Positions 6,190 to 12,980 of a stretch of DNA of 12,980 nucleotides are shown here, one piece after another. Both the position numbers and the translations under genes were made by a program. The first letter of the stretch is position 1; each line of letters starts with the position of its first letter. This DNA is from CAZAQS01 sp964486825 (lineage in GTDB: Bacteria > Chloroflexota > Anaerolineae > Anaerolineales > UBA4823): positions 1-12,980 of the forward strand of contig CAZAQS010000125.1 of the NCBI GenBank assembly GCA_964486825.1, in the 5' to 3' direction. The notes under the pieces are model-generated. The model was given only the letters and a program-made list of their open reading frames with translations, searched no databases and had not been told where the DNA came from.

Positions 6190-6248
6190 AAGCTAACCAG
6201 CGTAGTGACACTGAACCAATCCCATAAGAGTAAGCAAGATTCTGAAAG

Positions 6249-7052
6249 ATGGAACCGAAGAGAGAAATGGAAGATAACCTCTTGAACAACATGTTTGGCC
6301 TGGACGGCAAGGCGGCTCTGGTTACAGGAGCAGGCTCTGGGTTAGGGGAGGGTATCGCCAAAGGATTGGCGCAGTCCGGCGCACGGGTTGCCTTGGTAGA
6401 TATCGATCTGCCGGGCATGAACCGGGTAGCAAGCGATATCGAAGCTTGCGGAGGCAGCGTAATCTGCCTGGTTTGTGATGTTTCTAAACCTGAGGAGGTT
6501 CAACAAACGGTTCGAAGAGCAATTTCTGCTATGGGCAGAATTGATGTTCTCGTGAACAACGCGGGAATTGGACGGCGCTCCCCTGCCCAAGAGATGACGG
6601 ATGAGATGTGGAGCACGGTATTAGACGTAAATTTGAGCGGGGCTTTTTACTTCTGCAGGGAAGTGGGCCGGCATATGATTCAAAGAGGCCAGGGTGGGCG
6701 TATCATCAATATGGCATCTATAGGCGGCGTGGTGGGTGTTGAAACAGGCAACGCCAATTATTGCGCGAGTAAAGGCGGGATAATATCCATGACCCGCTGT
6801 CTGGCGATTGAATGGGCAAAATACAATATTCTAGTTAATGCAATTGCCCCAAGCCATACTCGTACACCTTTGATCGAGAATTTGATGCAGGAAAAACCCG
6901 AAATCTACCAATATTTCTTGAATAATATTCCCCTTGGGAGGTTAGGCGAGATCAAAGACATTGTAGGGCCAACCATTTTCTTAGCTTCTAATGCGGCTGC
7001 CTTTATCACTGGACATGTACTCCTGGTGGATGGCGGGCATACGGCAAAATAG
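6249..7052 (+). CDS. Short-chain dehydrogenase/reductase, classical type
   Basis: The 267-residue Rossmann-fold oxidoreductase has the cofactor motif TGAGSGLG (26-33), the NNAG motif (Asn103-Asn104), and the catalytic Ser157, Tyr171 and Lys175 (YCASK). An acidic residue ends strand 2 (ALVDID), which favours NAD over NADP. It is closest in feel to gluconate 5-dehydrogenase/KduD or acetoin-reductase-like enzymes, so a polyol, hydroxyketone or sugar acid is the likely substrate. The frame begins MEPKREMEDNLLNNMFGLDG. The first ATG (6249) has no good ribosome binding site, and the second ATG seven codons on (6267) is possible. The spacing to the MBL-fold gene is only 14 bases, so the two are co-translated neighbours. 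Confidence 0.92.
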   Translation: MEPKREMEDNLLNNMFGLDGKAALVTGAGSGLGEGIAKGLAQSGARVALVDIDLPGMNRVASDIEACGGSVICLVCDVSKPEEVQQTVRRAISAMGRIDVLVNNAGIGRRSPAQEMTDEMWSTVLDVNLSGAFYFCREVGRHMIQRGQGGRIINMASIGGVVGVETGNANYCASKGGIISMTRCLAIEWAKYNILVNAIAPSHTRTPLIENLMQEKPEIYQYFLNNIPLGRLGEIKDIVGPTIFLASNAAAFITGHVLLVDGGHTAK

Positions 7053-7066
7053 GAAGGATCCCAAAT

Positions 7067-7834
7067 ATGCGACCAAAATTACAGTACTTTGGCGTTGCGG
7101 GTTATAAAATAACAACCTCCAATGGGGTAAATGTTCTGATCGACCCATTTTTGAATAAAAATGTTTACTCACCTATCAAAACCCAGGATATTGACCGGGT
7201 AGACTTGCTGCTGATCACTCACAACGCCTTTGATCACTTTGGGGATGCACCCGAAATTATCCGTACACACCAATGCCCCGTCATCTGTGCTAAAGATGTC
7301 ATGCACAACCTTGTAAATGTGCATGGTATATCTCCGGATTTATTCCGGGTCACAATTTGGGGGATGGTAGTTGAGGAGGCTGGAGTCCTTGTCAGGCCGG
7401 TCGAAAGCCGACATTGGTCCTTTGGTGTCACGCCAGATGGGCAGCTATTATCCGGTCCGGCAATGGGCTTTATCGTAGAAGCGGCCCCTGATGTACGGAT
7501 ATACCATCCAGGAGATACAGCCCTCACAACAGATATGAAACTTTGGGGCGAGCTGTACCGACCAACAGTTGGCTTAATGCACGTAACATTACCAGAGGGA
7601 GAAGGCATTTCACTTCCTCATATGGATTGCTATAAGAGCGGCGAATTAACGCCAGAAGAAGCCCTACTTGCCAGCCGTTGGTTGGGGCTTGAACATATTG
7701 TTGCCAGTCATTATGTAGACCCTAACTGCCTGGATGTGAAACACTTCCAGGAGATAGCAAAAAGCTCTATGGAACGTGATGGTTACAGATTCCGAATCAC
7801 CGTCCTGGAGATCGGGGAAATCATCGAGTTGTAG
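7067..7834 (+). CDS. Metallo-beta-lactamase-fold hydrolase (UPF0173/UlaG-like) with altered metal motif
   Basis: The 255-residue protein shows the MBL fold: an N-terminal strand region (LQYFGVAGYKITTSNGVNVL, IDPFL), the metal loop THNAFDHFGD (His52, Asp56, His57), a His in ESRHWSFG (His116), HPGDT (His147, Asp150) and SHYVDP (His215). It resembles the UlaG/YtkL/UPF0173 group, which includes sugar-lactone-type hydrolases. In the usual HXHXDH motif the second His is here Ala54, so one ligand of the first metal is missing. The protein may bind a single metal, as some related families do. AAGGAT gives a ribosome binding site, and the gene sits tightly between the SDR and E1 alpha genes. A lactonase or other hydrolytic step on the pathway substrate is a reasonable guess, not more. 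Confidence 0.8.
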   Translation: MRPKLQYFGVAGYKITTSNGVNVLIDPFLNKNVYSPIKTQDIDRVDLLLITHNAFDHFGDAPEIIRTHQCPVICAKDVMHNLVNVHGISPDLFRVTIWGMVVEEAGVLVRPVESRHWSFGVTPDGQLLSGPAMGFIVEAAPDVRIYHPGDTALTTDMKLWGELYRPTVGLMHVTLPEGEGISLPHMDCYKSGELTPEEALLASRWLGLEHIVASHYVDPNCLDVKHFQEIAKSSMERDGYRFRITVLEIGEIIEL

Positions 7835-7855
7835 TTCCGGAAGGATGCCAAAGAA

Positions 7856-8920
7856 ATGAGTTCAGATCGAGAACAAATACTTGCGGAAATAGCTGCCCTT
7901 GCCCTGCCCCCTGACCTATTCCCGGAAATGGAGCCTATGGAGGCGCCGGTTGAGTTGGGAGTAGAGCAGCAGTGTGAAATGTACCGCCGGATGACCCTGA
8001 TTCGCGCATTCGAGCTTGCGGTGATGGACCTCTGGAAAAAGAATGTAATCTATGGCCTGGCACATTCTTATGAGGGGGCGGAGGCAACCGCAGTTGGCGC
8101 GTGTTTTGCAATACGCCCTGGCGACTATATCACGAGTACACATCGTGGGCATGGGCATACGATCGCTAAGGGCGCCGATGTGAATATGATGATGGCTGAG
8201 TTGATGGGAAAATACAGCGGGTATTGCCATGGTAAGGGTGGATCTATGCACATCGCGGCTGTAGATGAAGGCATGCTTGGCGCTACCGGTATCGTAGGTA
8301 GTGGTGTTCCTATTGCCGTAGGGGCTGCCTTTAGTGCACGGGTATTGAAAAAAGACTATATTACCGTTTGTTTTCATGGTGATGGGGCAACAAACCAAGG
8401 GGTGTGGCATGAATCCATAAACTTAGCTGCTGCTTGGAACCTGCCGGTCATCTTCCTTTGTGAAAATAACCAATGGGCAATTAGTTGTCCCTATCAAAAT
8501 GCAGCGAAGAATCCTGACATATCCCTGCGCGCGGTTGGGTATGGGATTCCAGGGATGACTGTCGATGGTTTCAATCCCTTCAGCGTCTATCAGGCGGTAA
8601 AAACTGCCGCCGAAAGAGCGAGACGAGGTGAGGGCCCTACCCTGGTAGTAGCGAAATTCTACCGTTATGTCGGTCATTTTGTTGCCGACGACCAGCATTA
8701 CCGGGATGTTACAAAGAATGAGCCATGGATGAAGCTGGATCCTGTTAAGAGAATGGCTCGTTACCTGGTGGAGGCAGGTATTTCAAGCCAGGCAGAGGTT
8801 GACGAAATATTTGCCGATTCACGGAGAGCGATTGAGCAGGCCATCGAATTCGGGAAAGAATCACCCGAGCCTCCGGTGAGTTCCTTATTTGAAGATCTCT
8901 ACTCGGCAAAAATAGCTTGA
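7856..8920 (+). CDS. Thiamine-diphosphate dehydrogenase E1 component, alpha subunit (AcoA/PdhA-like), first copy
   Basis: The 354-residue protein is the alpha half of an alpha2beta2 E1 enzyme that decarboxylates a 2-oxoacid, or cleaves acetoin, and passes the acyl group to the lipoyl arm of E2. The thiamine-diphosphate motif GDG (175-177) to NN (204-205) has the normal 26-residue gap. The flanking family blocks THRGHGH, GKGGSMHIA and HESINLAAAWNLP are intact. About 35 residues before the conserved core form an acidic extension rich in Glu and Pro, absent from the second copy at 12074. A GGAAGG ribosome binding site lies in the 21-base gap after the MBL gene. E1 beta follows after 16 bases, so this copy pairs with it. 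The substrate cannot be read from the sequence. Acetoin or a branched or short 2-oxoacid are candidates. Confidence 0.92.
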   Translation: MSSDREQILAEIAALALPPDLFPEMEPMEAPVELGVEQQCEMYRRMTLIRAFELAVMDLWKKNVIYGLAHSYEGAEATAVGACFAIRPGDYITSTHRGHGHTIAKGADVNMMMAELMGKYSGYCHGKGGSMHIAAVDEGMLGATGIVGSGVPIAVGAAFSARVLKKDYITVCFHGDGATNQGVWHESINLAAAWNLPVIFLCENNQWAISCPYQNAAKNPDISLRAVGYGIPGMTVDGFNPFSVYQAVKTAAERARRGEGPTLVVAKFYRYVGHFVADDQHYRDVTKNEPWMKLDPVKRMARYLVEAGISSQAEVDEIFADSRRAIEQAIEFGKESPEPPVSSLFEDLYSAKIA

Positions 8921-8936
8921 GGGAGGTGGGTTTGCA

Positions 8937-9914
8937 ATGACAAGAATATTGACTGTAAAACAAGCCTTGAAAGAAGCTCATGCAGAGGAGATGCGCAGGG
9001 ATGAAACTATTGTCATTCTGGGCTGTGATGTAGGTGTGCGAGGGAATCCATTTGGCGTAACTCGCGGCCTTTTTGAGGAATTTGGGCCTGAAAGAGTTTG
9101 GGATACTCCTATCTCTGAGGCGGCCTTGGTCGGTGCTTGTTTGGGAGCGGCCGCCACCGGTCTACGACCGATCTGCGAAATCCTATATTCTGACTGGATT
9201 ACCATAGGTATGGATCAGTTAGTAAACCAGGTTGCTAAGATCCGCTATATGTTTGGGGGAAAAATCGAAGTGCCAATGGTGATTCGTGCGCCGGTTGGAG
9301 CAGGTGGTGGACAGGCCGCACAACACTCGCAATCTTTTGAATCTTGGTTCAGCCATGTCCCTGGACTGCAAGTTGTGATGCCGATTACCCCGTATGATGT
9401 AAAGGGATTACTGAAATCATCAATCCGTAGCAACGATCCGATCTTGTTCTTCGAGCACAAGCGTGGTTACGAGATCCAAGGAGAAGTTCCAGATCATGAG
9501 TATACAGTCCCGCTTGGAAAAGCAGAGGTTAAGCTGGAAGGAAGCGATGTTACGATTGTCGCCATTTCGATCATGGTGCCTAAAGCTTTAGCAGTGGCAG
9601 CAGAATTAAGCCTGGAAGGTATCCAGTGCGAGGTTATTGATCCAAGAACTATCTATCCCATGGATTACGAAACTGTACTGGCTTCCTTAGGAAAGACCCA
9701 CCGTCTGGTGGTTGCTCACGAATCCAACAGGCGTAGTGGGATCGGTGGGGAAATCGTGTCGCAGGTTGTTGAGAGAGGCTTCTACCTGTTGGATTCTAAG
9801 CCGGCTATCGTCGCGGGTTTGGACGTGCCAATGCCTTATAACAAATCTCTTGAAGCACTGGTCATCCCCAGTAAGGAAAAATTAATCGATGCCGTCTACC
9901 AAGTGATGGATTGA
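8937..9914 (+). CDS. Thiamine-diphosphate dehydrogenase E1 component, beta subunit (AcoB/PdhB-like)
   Basis: The 325-residue protein supplies the Glu that activates thiamine diphosphate (Glu61 in DTPISEAALVG) and the active-site His130 (AAQHSQSFESWF). The transketolase-like pyrimidine-binding half is followed by the C-terminal domain (LEGSDVTIVAI, ECEVIDPRTIYPMD-like block). Similarity to AcoB of acetoin dehydrogenases (RYMFGGKIEVP, NDPILFFEHK, GEVPDHEYTVPLGKA) is good along the whole length, which matches the family length of about 325-340. A very strong GGGAGGTGGG ribosome binding region lies in the 16-base gap after E1 alpha. With the alpha subunit it forms the decarboxylase that feeds E2, the next gene, which starts 12 bases after its stop. 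Confidence 0.93.
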   Translation: MTRILTVKQALKEAHAEEMRRDETIVILGCDVGVRGNPFGVTRGLFEEFGPERVWDTPISEAALVGACLGAAATGLRPICEILYSDWITIGMDQLVNQVAKIRYMFGGKIEVPMVIRAPVGAGGGQAAQHSQSFESWFSHVPGLQVVMPITPYDVKGLLKSSIRSNDPILFFEHKRGYEIQGEVPDHEYTVPLGKAEVKLEGSDVTIVAISIMVPKALAVAAELSLEGIQCEVIDPRTIYPMDYETVLASLGKTHRLVVAHESNRRSGIGGEIVSQVVERGFYLLDSKPAIVAGLDVPMPYNKSLEALVIPSKEKLIDAVYQVMD

Positions 9915-9926
9915 TTAGGAGTAATT

Positions 9927-11156
9927 ATGGCTGAGTATATAAGTATGCCAAAGCTTGGCATGAATATGACCTCCGGCATTATTGTCGGCTGGCTCGTAAA
10001 AGAGGGCTCACAAGTGGAAGCCGGCCAGCCGGTTCTGGAAGTGGAAACAGATAAGGCCGTCAATACAATCGAATCTCCGATGAGTGGCTTGCTTGCTAAA
10101 ATAATCAAGCACGAAGGAGAAGATGTCCCCTGTACTTTTGTCCTGGCTGTGATTACGAAACCAGGCGAAGAGATACCCTCCCAGATCCCCGAGACGATCA
10201 CTGACGGCATTCGCCCGACAGCAGAAGTAGAAGTAAAACCACTCCACAGCAACATTCCGGAAGCATCTGAAATTGGAAAAACAACACATCGAAGAGTGTT
10301 TATTTCTCCATCGGCCAAGCTTTTGGCTCAAGAGCTGGGCATAGACCTTATCAAGATTAAACCAACCGGAGATCGAATTTCAAGGAAGGATGTTGAGGCA
10401 GCTTATCAAGCCTTGCAAACTGCTGGCCCCATCGAACAAAAAGAAAACGCATCAGCAACTGGTGGGGAGGATACCAGAGGAAAACCAACCGCGACTATAA
10501 AAGAGGCCAGCGTACTTCGCAGGAGGATAGCCGAACATATGGCTGCCAGCGCCAGAACGGTTGCCCGGGTAGGACTGAAATTGGAAGCAGACGCAGCCGG
10601 GCTAATGAATTGGAGGGAAAGAGTGCGCAGCAGTGGGCTGATGATTGGTTACAGCGAGCTGCTGGCAAAGATTACAGCTACGGCACTCAAAGAATTCCAT
10701 TACATGAACGCTCAAATGGTAGGCAATGAAATTTGGGAAATGAGCGAGATAAACGTGGGCATCGCAGTGGACGTGGAAGGGGGTTTGGTAGTACCAGTGA
10801 TCAAAAATGTTGATCAGAAGACGTTGGAAGAAATTCAGCATGCTATATCAGAAATGATAAATCGCGCTCGCGCGGGAAGAAGTCTACCTGAAGACCTCCG
10901 CGGAGGTACTTTCACCATTACAAACCTGGGTAATTTTGAAATTGAGGAATTCTTGCCCATCATCAACCTGCCAGAGTGCGCCATTTTAGGTGTAGGTGCA
11001 ATCATAAGGAAACCGGTCGCCATTGGAGAGATGGTTGAGATCCGCCCAAGGATAGGACTTACTCTAGCTTTCGACCACCGGTTGGTCGACGGGGTGCCTG
11101 CCGCCCGCTTCCTCCAACGGCTTAAAGGGTTGGTGGAGAACCCACCCATAGATTAA
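9927..11156 (+). CDS. Dihydrolipoamide acyltransferase E2 component
   Basis: The 409-residue protein has one N-terminal lipoyl domain (1-78, with lipoylated Lys43 in VETDKAVN), a flexible linker, a peripheral subunit-binding domain (about 124-162, FISPSAKLLAQELGIDL) and a C-terminal catalytic acyltransferase domain (about 185-409). The last ends with the active-site motif DHRLVDG (His384, Asp388). It takes the acyl group from E1 and gives it to CoA. The full E2 architecture differs from those AcoC proteins that are alpha/beta-hydrolase fusions, so the product is expected to be an acyl-CoA. AGGAG at 9916-9920 is the ribosome binding site. The subunit-binding domain implies an E3 partner. No E3 gene is seen here, so it must come from beyond the window or from a housekeeping complex. 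Confidence 0.93.
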   Translation: MAEYISMPKLGMNMTSGIIVGWLVKEGSQVEAGQPVLEVETDKAVNTIESPMSGLLAKIIKHEGEDVPCTFVLAVITKPGEEIPSQIPETITDGIRPTAEVEVKPLHSNIPEASEIGKTTHRRVFISPSAKLLAQELGIDLIKIKPTGDRISRKDVEAAYQALQTAGPIEQKENASATGGEDTRGKPTATIKEASVLRRRIAEHMAASARTVARVGLKLEADAAGLMNWRERVRSSGLMIGYSELLAKITATALKEFHYMNAQMVGNEIWEMSEINVGIAVDVEGGLVVPVIKNVDQKTLEEIQHAISEMINRARAGRSLPEDLRGGTFTITNLGNFEIEEFLPIINLPECAILGVGAIIRKPVAIGEMVEIRPRIGLTLAFDHRLVDGVPAARFLQRLKGLVENPPID

Positions 11157-11171
11157 AGGAAAAGGGTCAAG

Positions 11172-12077
11172 ATGAAAACCAAAATTGGCTTCATTGGGGT
11201 TGGGATAATGGGGCGACATATGGCTTCGCATTTATTAAACGCGGGTTACCCGGTGATGATCTATGATCTGAATGCAGAGGCCATGGAGGACGCTATTCTC
11301 CATGGCACAGATAAAGCGACTTCATGCGTAGATGTAGCAGCCTGTAACGATGTGGTCATTAGCATGGTGCCCGATTCGCCGGATGTAGAGAAAGTGGCGC
11401 TTGGAGAGGATGGGATTCTCGCAGCCGCCCGCCAGGGACTCATTTTCATCGATATGAGTACCATCGCCCCTGGGGTTTCCAAAAAGGTGGCACAAGTTCT
11501 AGGCCAACACGGGGTTCGTTGTCTGGATGCACCTGTAAGCGGTGGCGAAGTGGGCGCAATAAACGCTACTCTTTCGATTATGGTGGGAGGTGAGGCAGCA
11601 TTACTTGAAGAAGTGAAACCAATCCTGGAAACCCTGGGGAAGACCATTACATTATGCGGTGAAAACGGGGCTGGCCAGATCGTGAAAGCCTGCAACCAAA
11701 TCCAGGTGGCTCTTAATTTTATCGGTATGGCGGAGGCTTTGGTTTTGGGTTCGAAAGCCGGTGTCGATCCCCAGATCATATTGAAGGTGTTGAGTGGAGG
11801 GTATGCCCAGACGCGTGTCATGGACGTGCGAGGACCCAAAGTTGTGCGCGGAGATTTTGAGCCAGGGTTCAAAAGCAAGTTCCATTACAAAGACCTGAAT
11901 ATTATCATGGAAACAGCCAAAGAGCTTCATGTTCCCCTTCCAACGACAGCTATTGCGCATGAGCTATTTAACGCCTTGATAGCATGTGGAAGAGGCGACC
12001 TGGACCATTCCGCAATCATCACGGTACTGGAGGATCTAGCTGGCGTACAAGCTCGCACGAGACTGGAGCAGATATGA
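11172..12077 (+). CDS. Beta-hydroxyacid dehydrogenase (tartronate-semialdehyde reductase / 3-hydroxyisobutyrate dehydrogenase-like)
   Basis: The 301-residue enzyme has the NAD(P) loop GFIGVGIMG (6-14), the substrate motif DAPVSGGEVGAINATLSIMVGG and the catalytic Lys172 with Asn175 (GQIVKACNQ). The C-terminal helical part FKSKFHYKDLNIIMETAKEL and the late DHSA motif match the GarR/GlxR type most closely, so 2-hydroxy-3-oxopropionate or a related 3-hydroxy acid is a likely substrate. 3-hydroxyisobutyrate is the main alternative. It follows E2 after 15 bases and overlaps the next E1 alpha gene by the four bases ATGA (12074-12077), which shows tight translational coupling with the second E1. Confidence 0.9.
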   Translation: MKTKIGFIGVGIMGRHMASHLLNAGYPVMIYDLNAEAMEDAILHGTDKATSCVDVAACNDVVISMVPDSPDVEKVALGEDGILAAARQGLIFIDMSTIAPGVSKKVAQVLGQHGVRCLDAPVSGGEVGAINATLSIMVGGEAALLEEVKPILETLGKTITLCGENGAGQIVKACNQIQVALNFIGMAEALVLGSKAGVDPQIILKVLSGGYAQTRVMDVRGPKVVRGDFEPGFKSKFHYKDLNIIMETAKELHVPLPTTAIAHELFNALIACGRGDLDHSAIITVLEDLAGVQARTRLEQI

Positions 12078-12980
12078 AAACCAATTATCTGATCGAGCCA
12101 AAAATCCTCCTGGACGGCTACCGGTTAATGTGGACGATTCGGCTGCATGAAGAAGCTATCAAGCGACTATTCCAAGATGGAAAGATAGGTGGTTCTACCC
12201 ATTTGTGCATTGGGCAAGAAGCTGTTTCTGCCGGGTTGATCTCTCAACTGCGACGAGAGGATTACATCGTCAGCACCCATCGGGGGCACGGCCATATGTT
12301 GGCAAAAGGAGGCCAATTAAAACCGATGCTGGCGGAGATATTGGGCAAATCGACCGGTTATTGCAAAGGCAAAGGGGGCAGTATGCATATTGCCAGCCTG
12401 GAGCTAGGGAATCTGGGGGCGAATGGGATTGTCAGTGGGGGACTGCCAATCGCAGTTGGCTCAGGTCTTTCTGCAAAGTTGCGCGGTACAGATCAGATAA
12501 CAGTGGTTGCTTTTGGAGATGGTGCAGCCAACGAAGGTAACACACATGAATCGATGAACCTGGCTGCGCTATGGCAGCTGCCGGTGCTCTTCTTGTATGA
12601 GAACAACCATTATGCCGTCTCTACCAGGTGCAATAATTCAATCGCTGGCAGTTTACAGGCGAGGGCAGCAGGATACGGAATTCCATACCAGATTGTAGAT
12701 GGAAATAACTTCACGGCTGTTTATTTCGCTGCACAGGAAGCTATACAGCATGTTCGCTCCGGTCGTGGGCCATTTGTACTTGAGTGTACCACCTACCGGA
12801 TTGAGGGCCATTATTACGGGGATGCAATGGTGTACCGCCAGAAGAAAGAGGTTGACCAATGGCGATTGCGGGATCCAATTCTACAAGTTGAGAATCAGTT
12901 GATCGAACGCGCTATCCTAGACGAGGACCATTGCAAGCAAATTCAAGCCGAAATAAAGGAAAATGTTGATGAAGCCGTAG
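12074..12980 (+). CDS. Second E1 alpha subunit (AcoA-like), runs off the right edge
   Basis: From the ATG at 12074 the frame stays open for 302 codons to the window edge, starting MKTNYLIEPKILLDGYRLMW. It has THLCIGQEAVSAGL, STHRGHGHMLAKGG and GKGGSMHIASLE. The thiamine-diphosphate motif runs from GDGAANEG (148-150) to ENN (177-178), with the same 26-residue gap as the first copy, and then ECTTYRIEGHYYGD. AcoA proteins are about 320-330 residues, so only some 20 are missing. It lacks the N-terminal acidic extension of the copy at 7856 and differs at many positions, so it is an ancient paralogue and not a recent duplicate. It is more like typical AcoA. A matching E1 beta gene probably follows beyond the window. 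Confidence 0.93.
   Translation, partial: MKTNYLIEPKILLDGYRLMWTIRLHEEAIKRLFQDGKIGGSTHLCIGQEAVSAGLISQLRREDYIVSTHRGHGHMLAKGGQLKPMLAEILGKSTGYCKGKGGSMHIASLELGNLGANGIVSGGLPIAVGSGLSAKLRGTDQITVVAFGDGAANEGNTHESMNLAALWQLPVLFLYENNHYAVSTRCNNSIAGSLQARAAGYGIPYQIVDGNNFTAVYFAAQEAIQHVRSGRGPFVLECTTYRIEGHYYGDAMVYRQKKEVDQWRLRDPILQVENQLIERAILDEDHCKQIQAEIKENVDEAV

Noticed and set aside
7916..8410. 164-codon open frame on the minus strand
   Set aside because: It is antisense to the conserved core of the first E1 alpha, with no ribosome binding site or recognisable domain.
11261..11878. 205-codon open frame on the minus strand
   Set aside because: It lies wholly inside the well-supported beta-hydroxyacid dehydrogenase gene and its translation shows no family features. 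It is a codon-bias shadow.

Overview
The window looks like a chromosomal piece of a free-living bacterium with moderate GC content. The best guess, by inference only, is a Chloroflexota (Anaerolineae-like) organism. The reasons are the style of the degraded alpha/beta hydrolase, the remnant of a signalling ATPase with a QRQ-repeat coiled coil, and the catabolic operon with AcoAB-type dehydrogenase genes. No tRNA, rRNA, CRISPR array or insertion sequence was seen.

Left part (1-3900): a patchwork of single genes and gene debris. A minus-strand gene begins at 82 and leaves the window. An inverted repeat lies at 174-210. An alpha/beta hydrolase (381-1169) is broken by an in-frame TGA directly after its nucleophile serine and also lacks its lid region. 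A GC-rich Kelch-repeat lipoprotein (1206-2189) runs tail to tail with a SAM-dependent methyltransferase (2858-2196). Next come the membrane/coiled-coil remnant of a large STAND-type protein (about 3018-3300) and a minus-strand MntA-HepT toxin-antitoxin pair, in which the MntA antitoxin is intact and the HepT toxin is internally deleted.

Right part (4100-12980): a long plus-strand catabolic operon. A sigma70-like promoter (4101-4129) carries a perfect TTGGT-N3-ACCAA operator over the expected start of transcription. It is followed by a zinc alcohol/polyol dehydrogenase, a FadR-type GntR regulator, a short-chain dehydrogenase, a metallo-beta-lactamase-fold protein, E1 alpha, E1 beta and lipoyl E2 of a thiamine-diphosphate 2-oxoacid/acetoin-type dehydrogenase complex, a tartronate-semialdehyde-reductase/3-hydroxyisobutyrate-dehydrogenase-like protein, and a second, different E1 alpha that runs off the right edge.

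The genes suggest a pathway in which a polyol, hydroxyketone or sugar-acid-like compound is oxidised by the two or three NAD(P)-dependent dehydrogenases. The resulting ketone or 2-oxo compound would then be cleaved or decarboxylated by the E1/E2 complex to an acyl-CoA. 2,3-butanediol to acetoin to acetyl-CoA plus acetaldehyde is the nearest known model. The MBL-fold protein, the GarR-like reductase and the duplicated E1 alpha do not belong to the classical acetoin operon, so the true substrate is open. No E3 (dihydrolipoamide dehydrogenase) gene is in the window.
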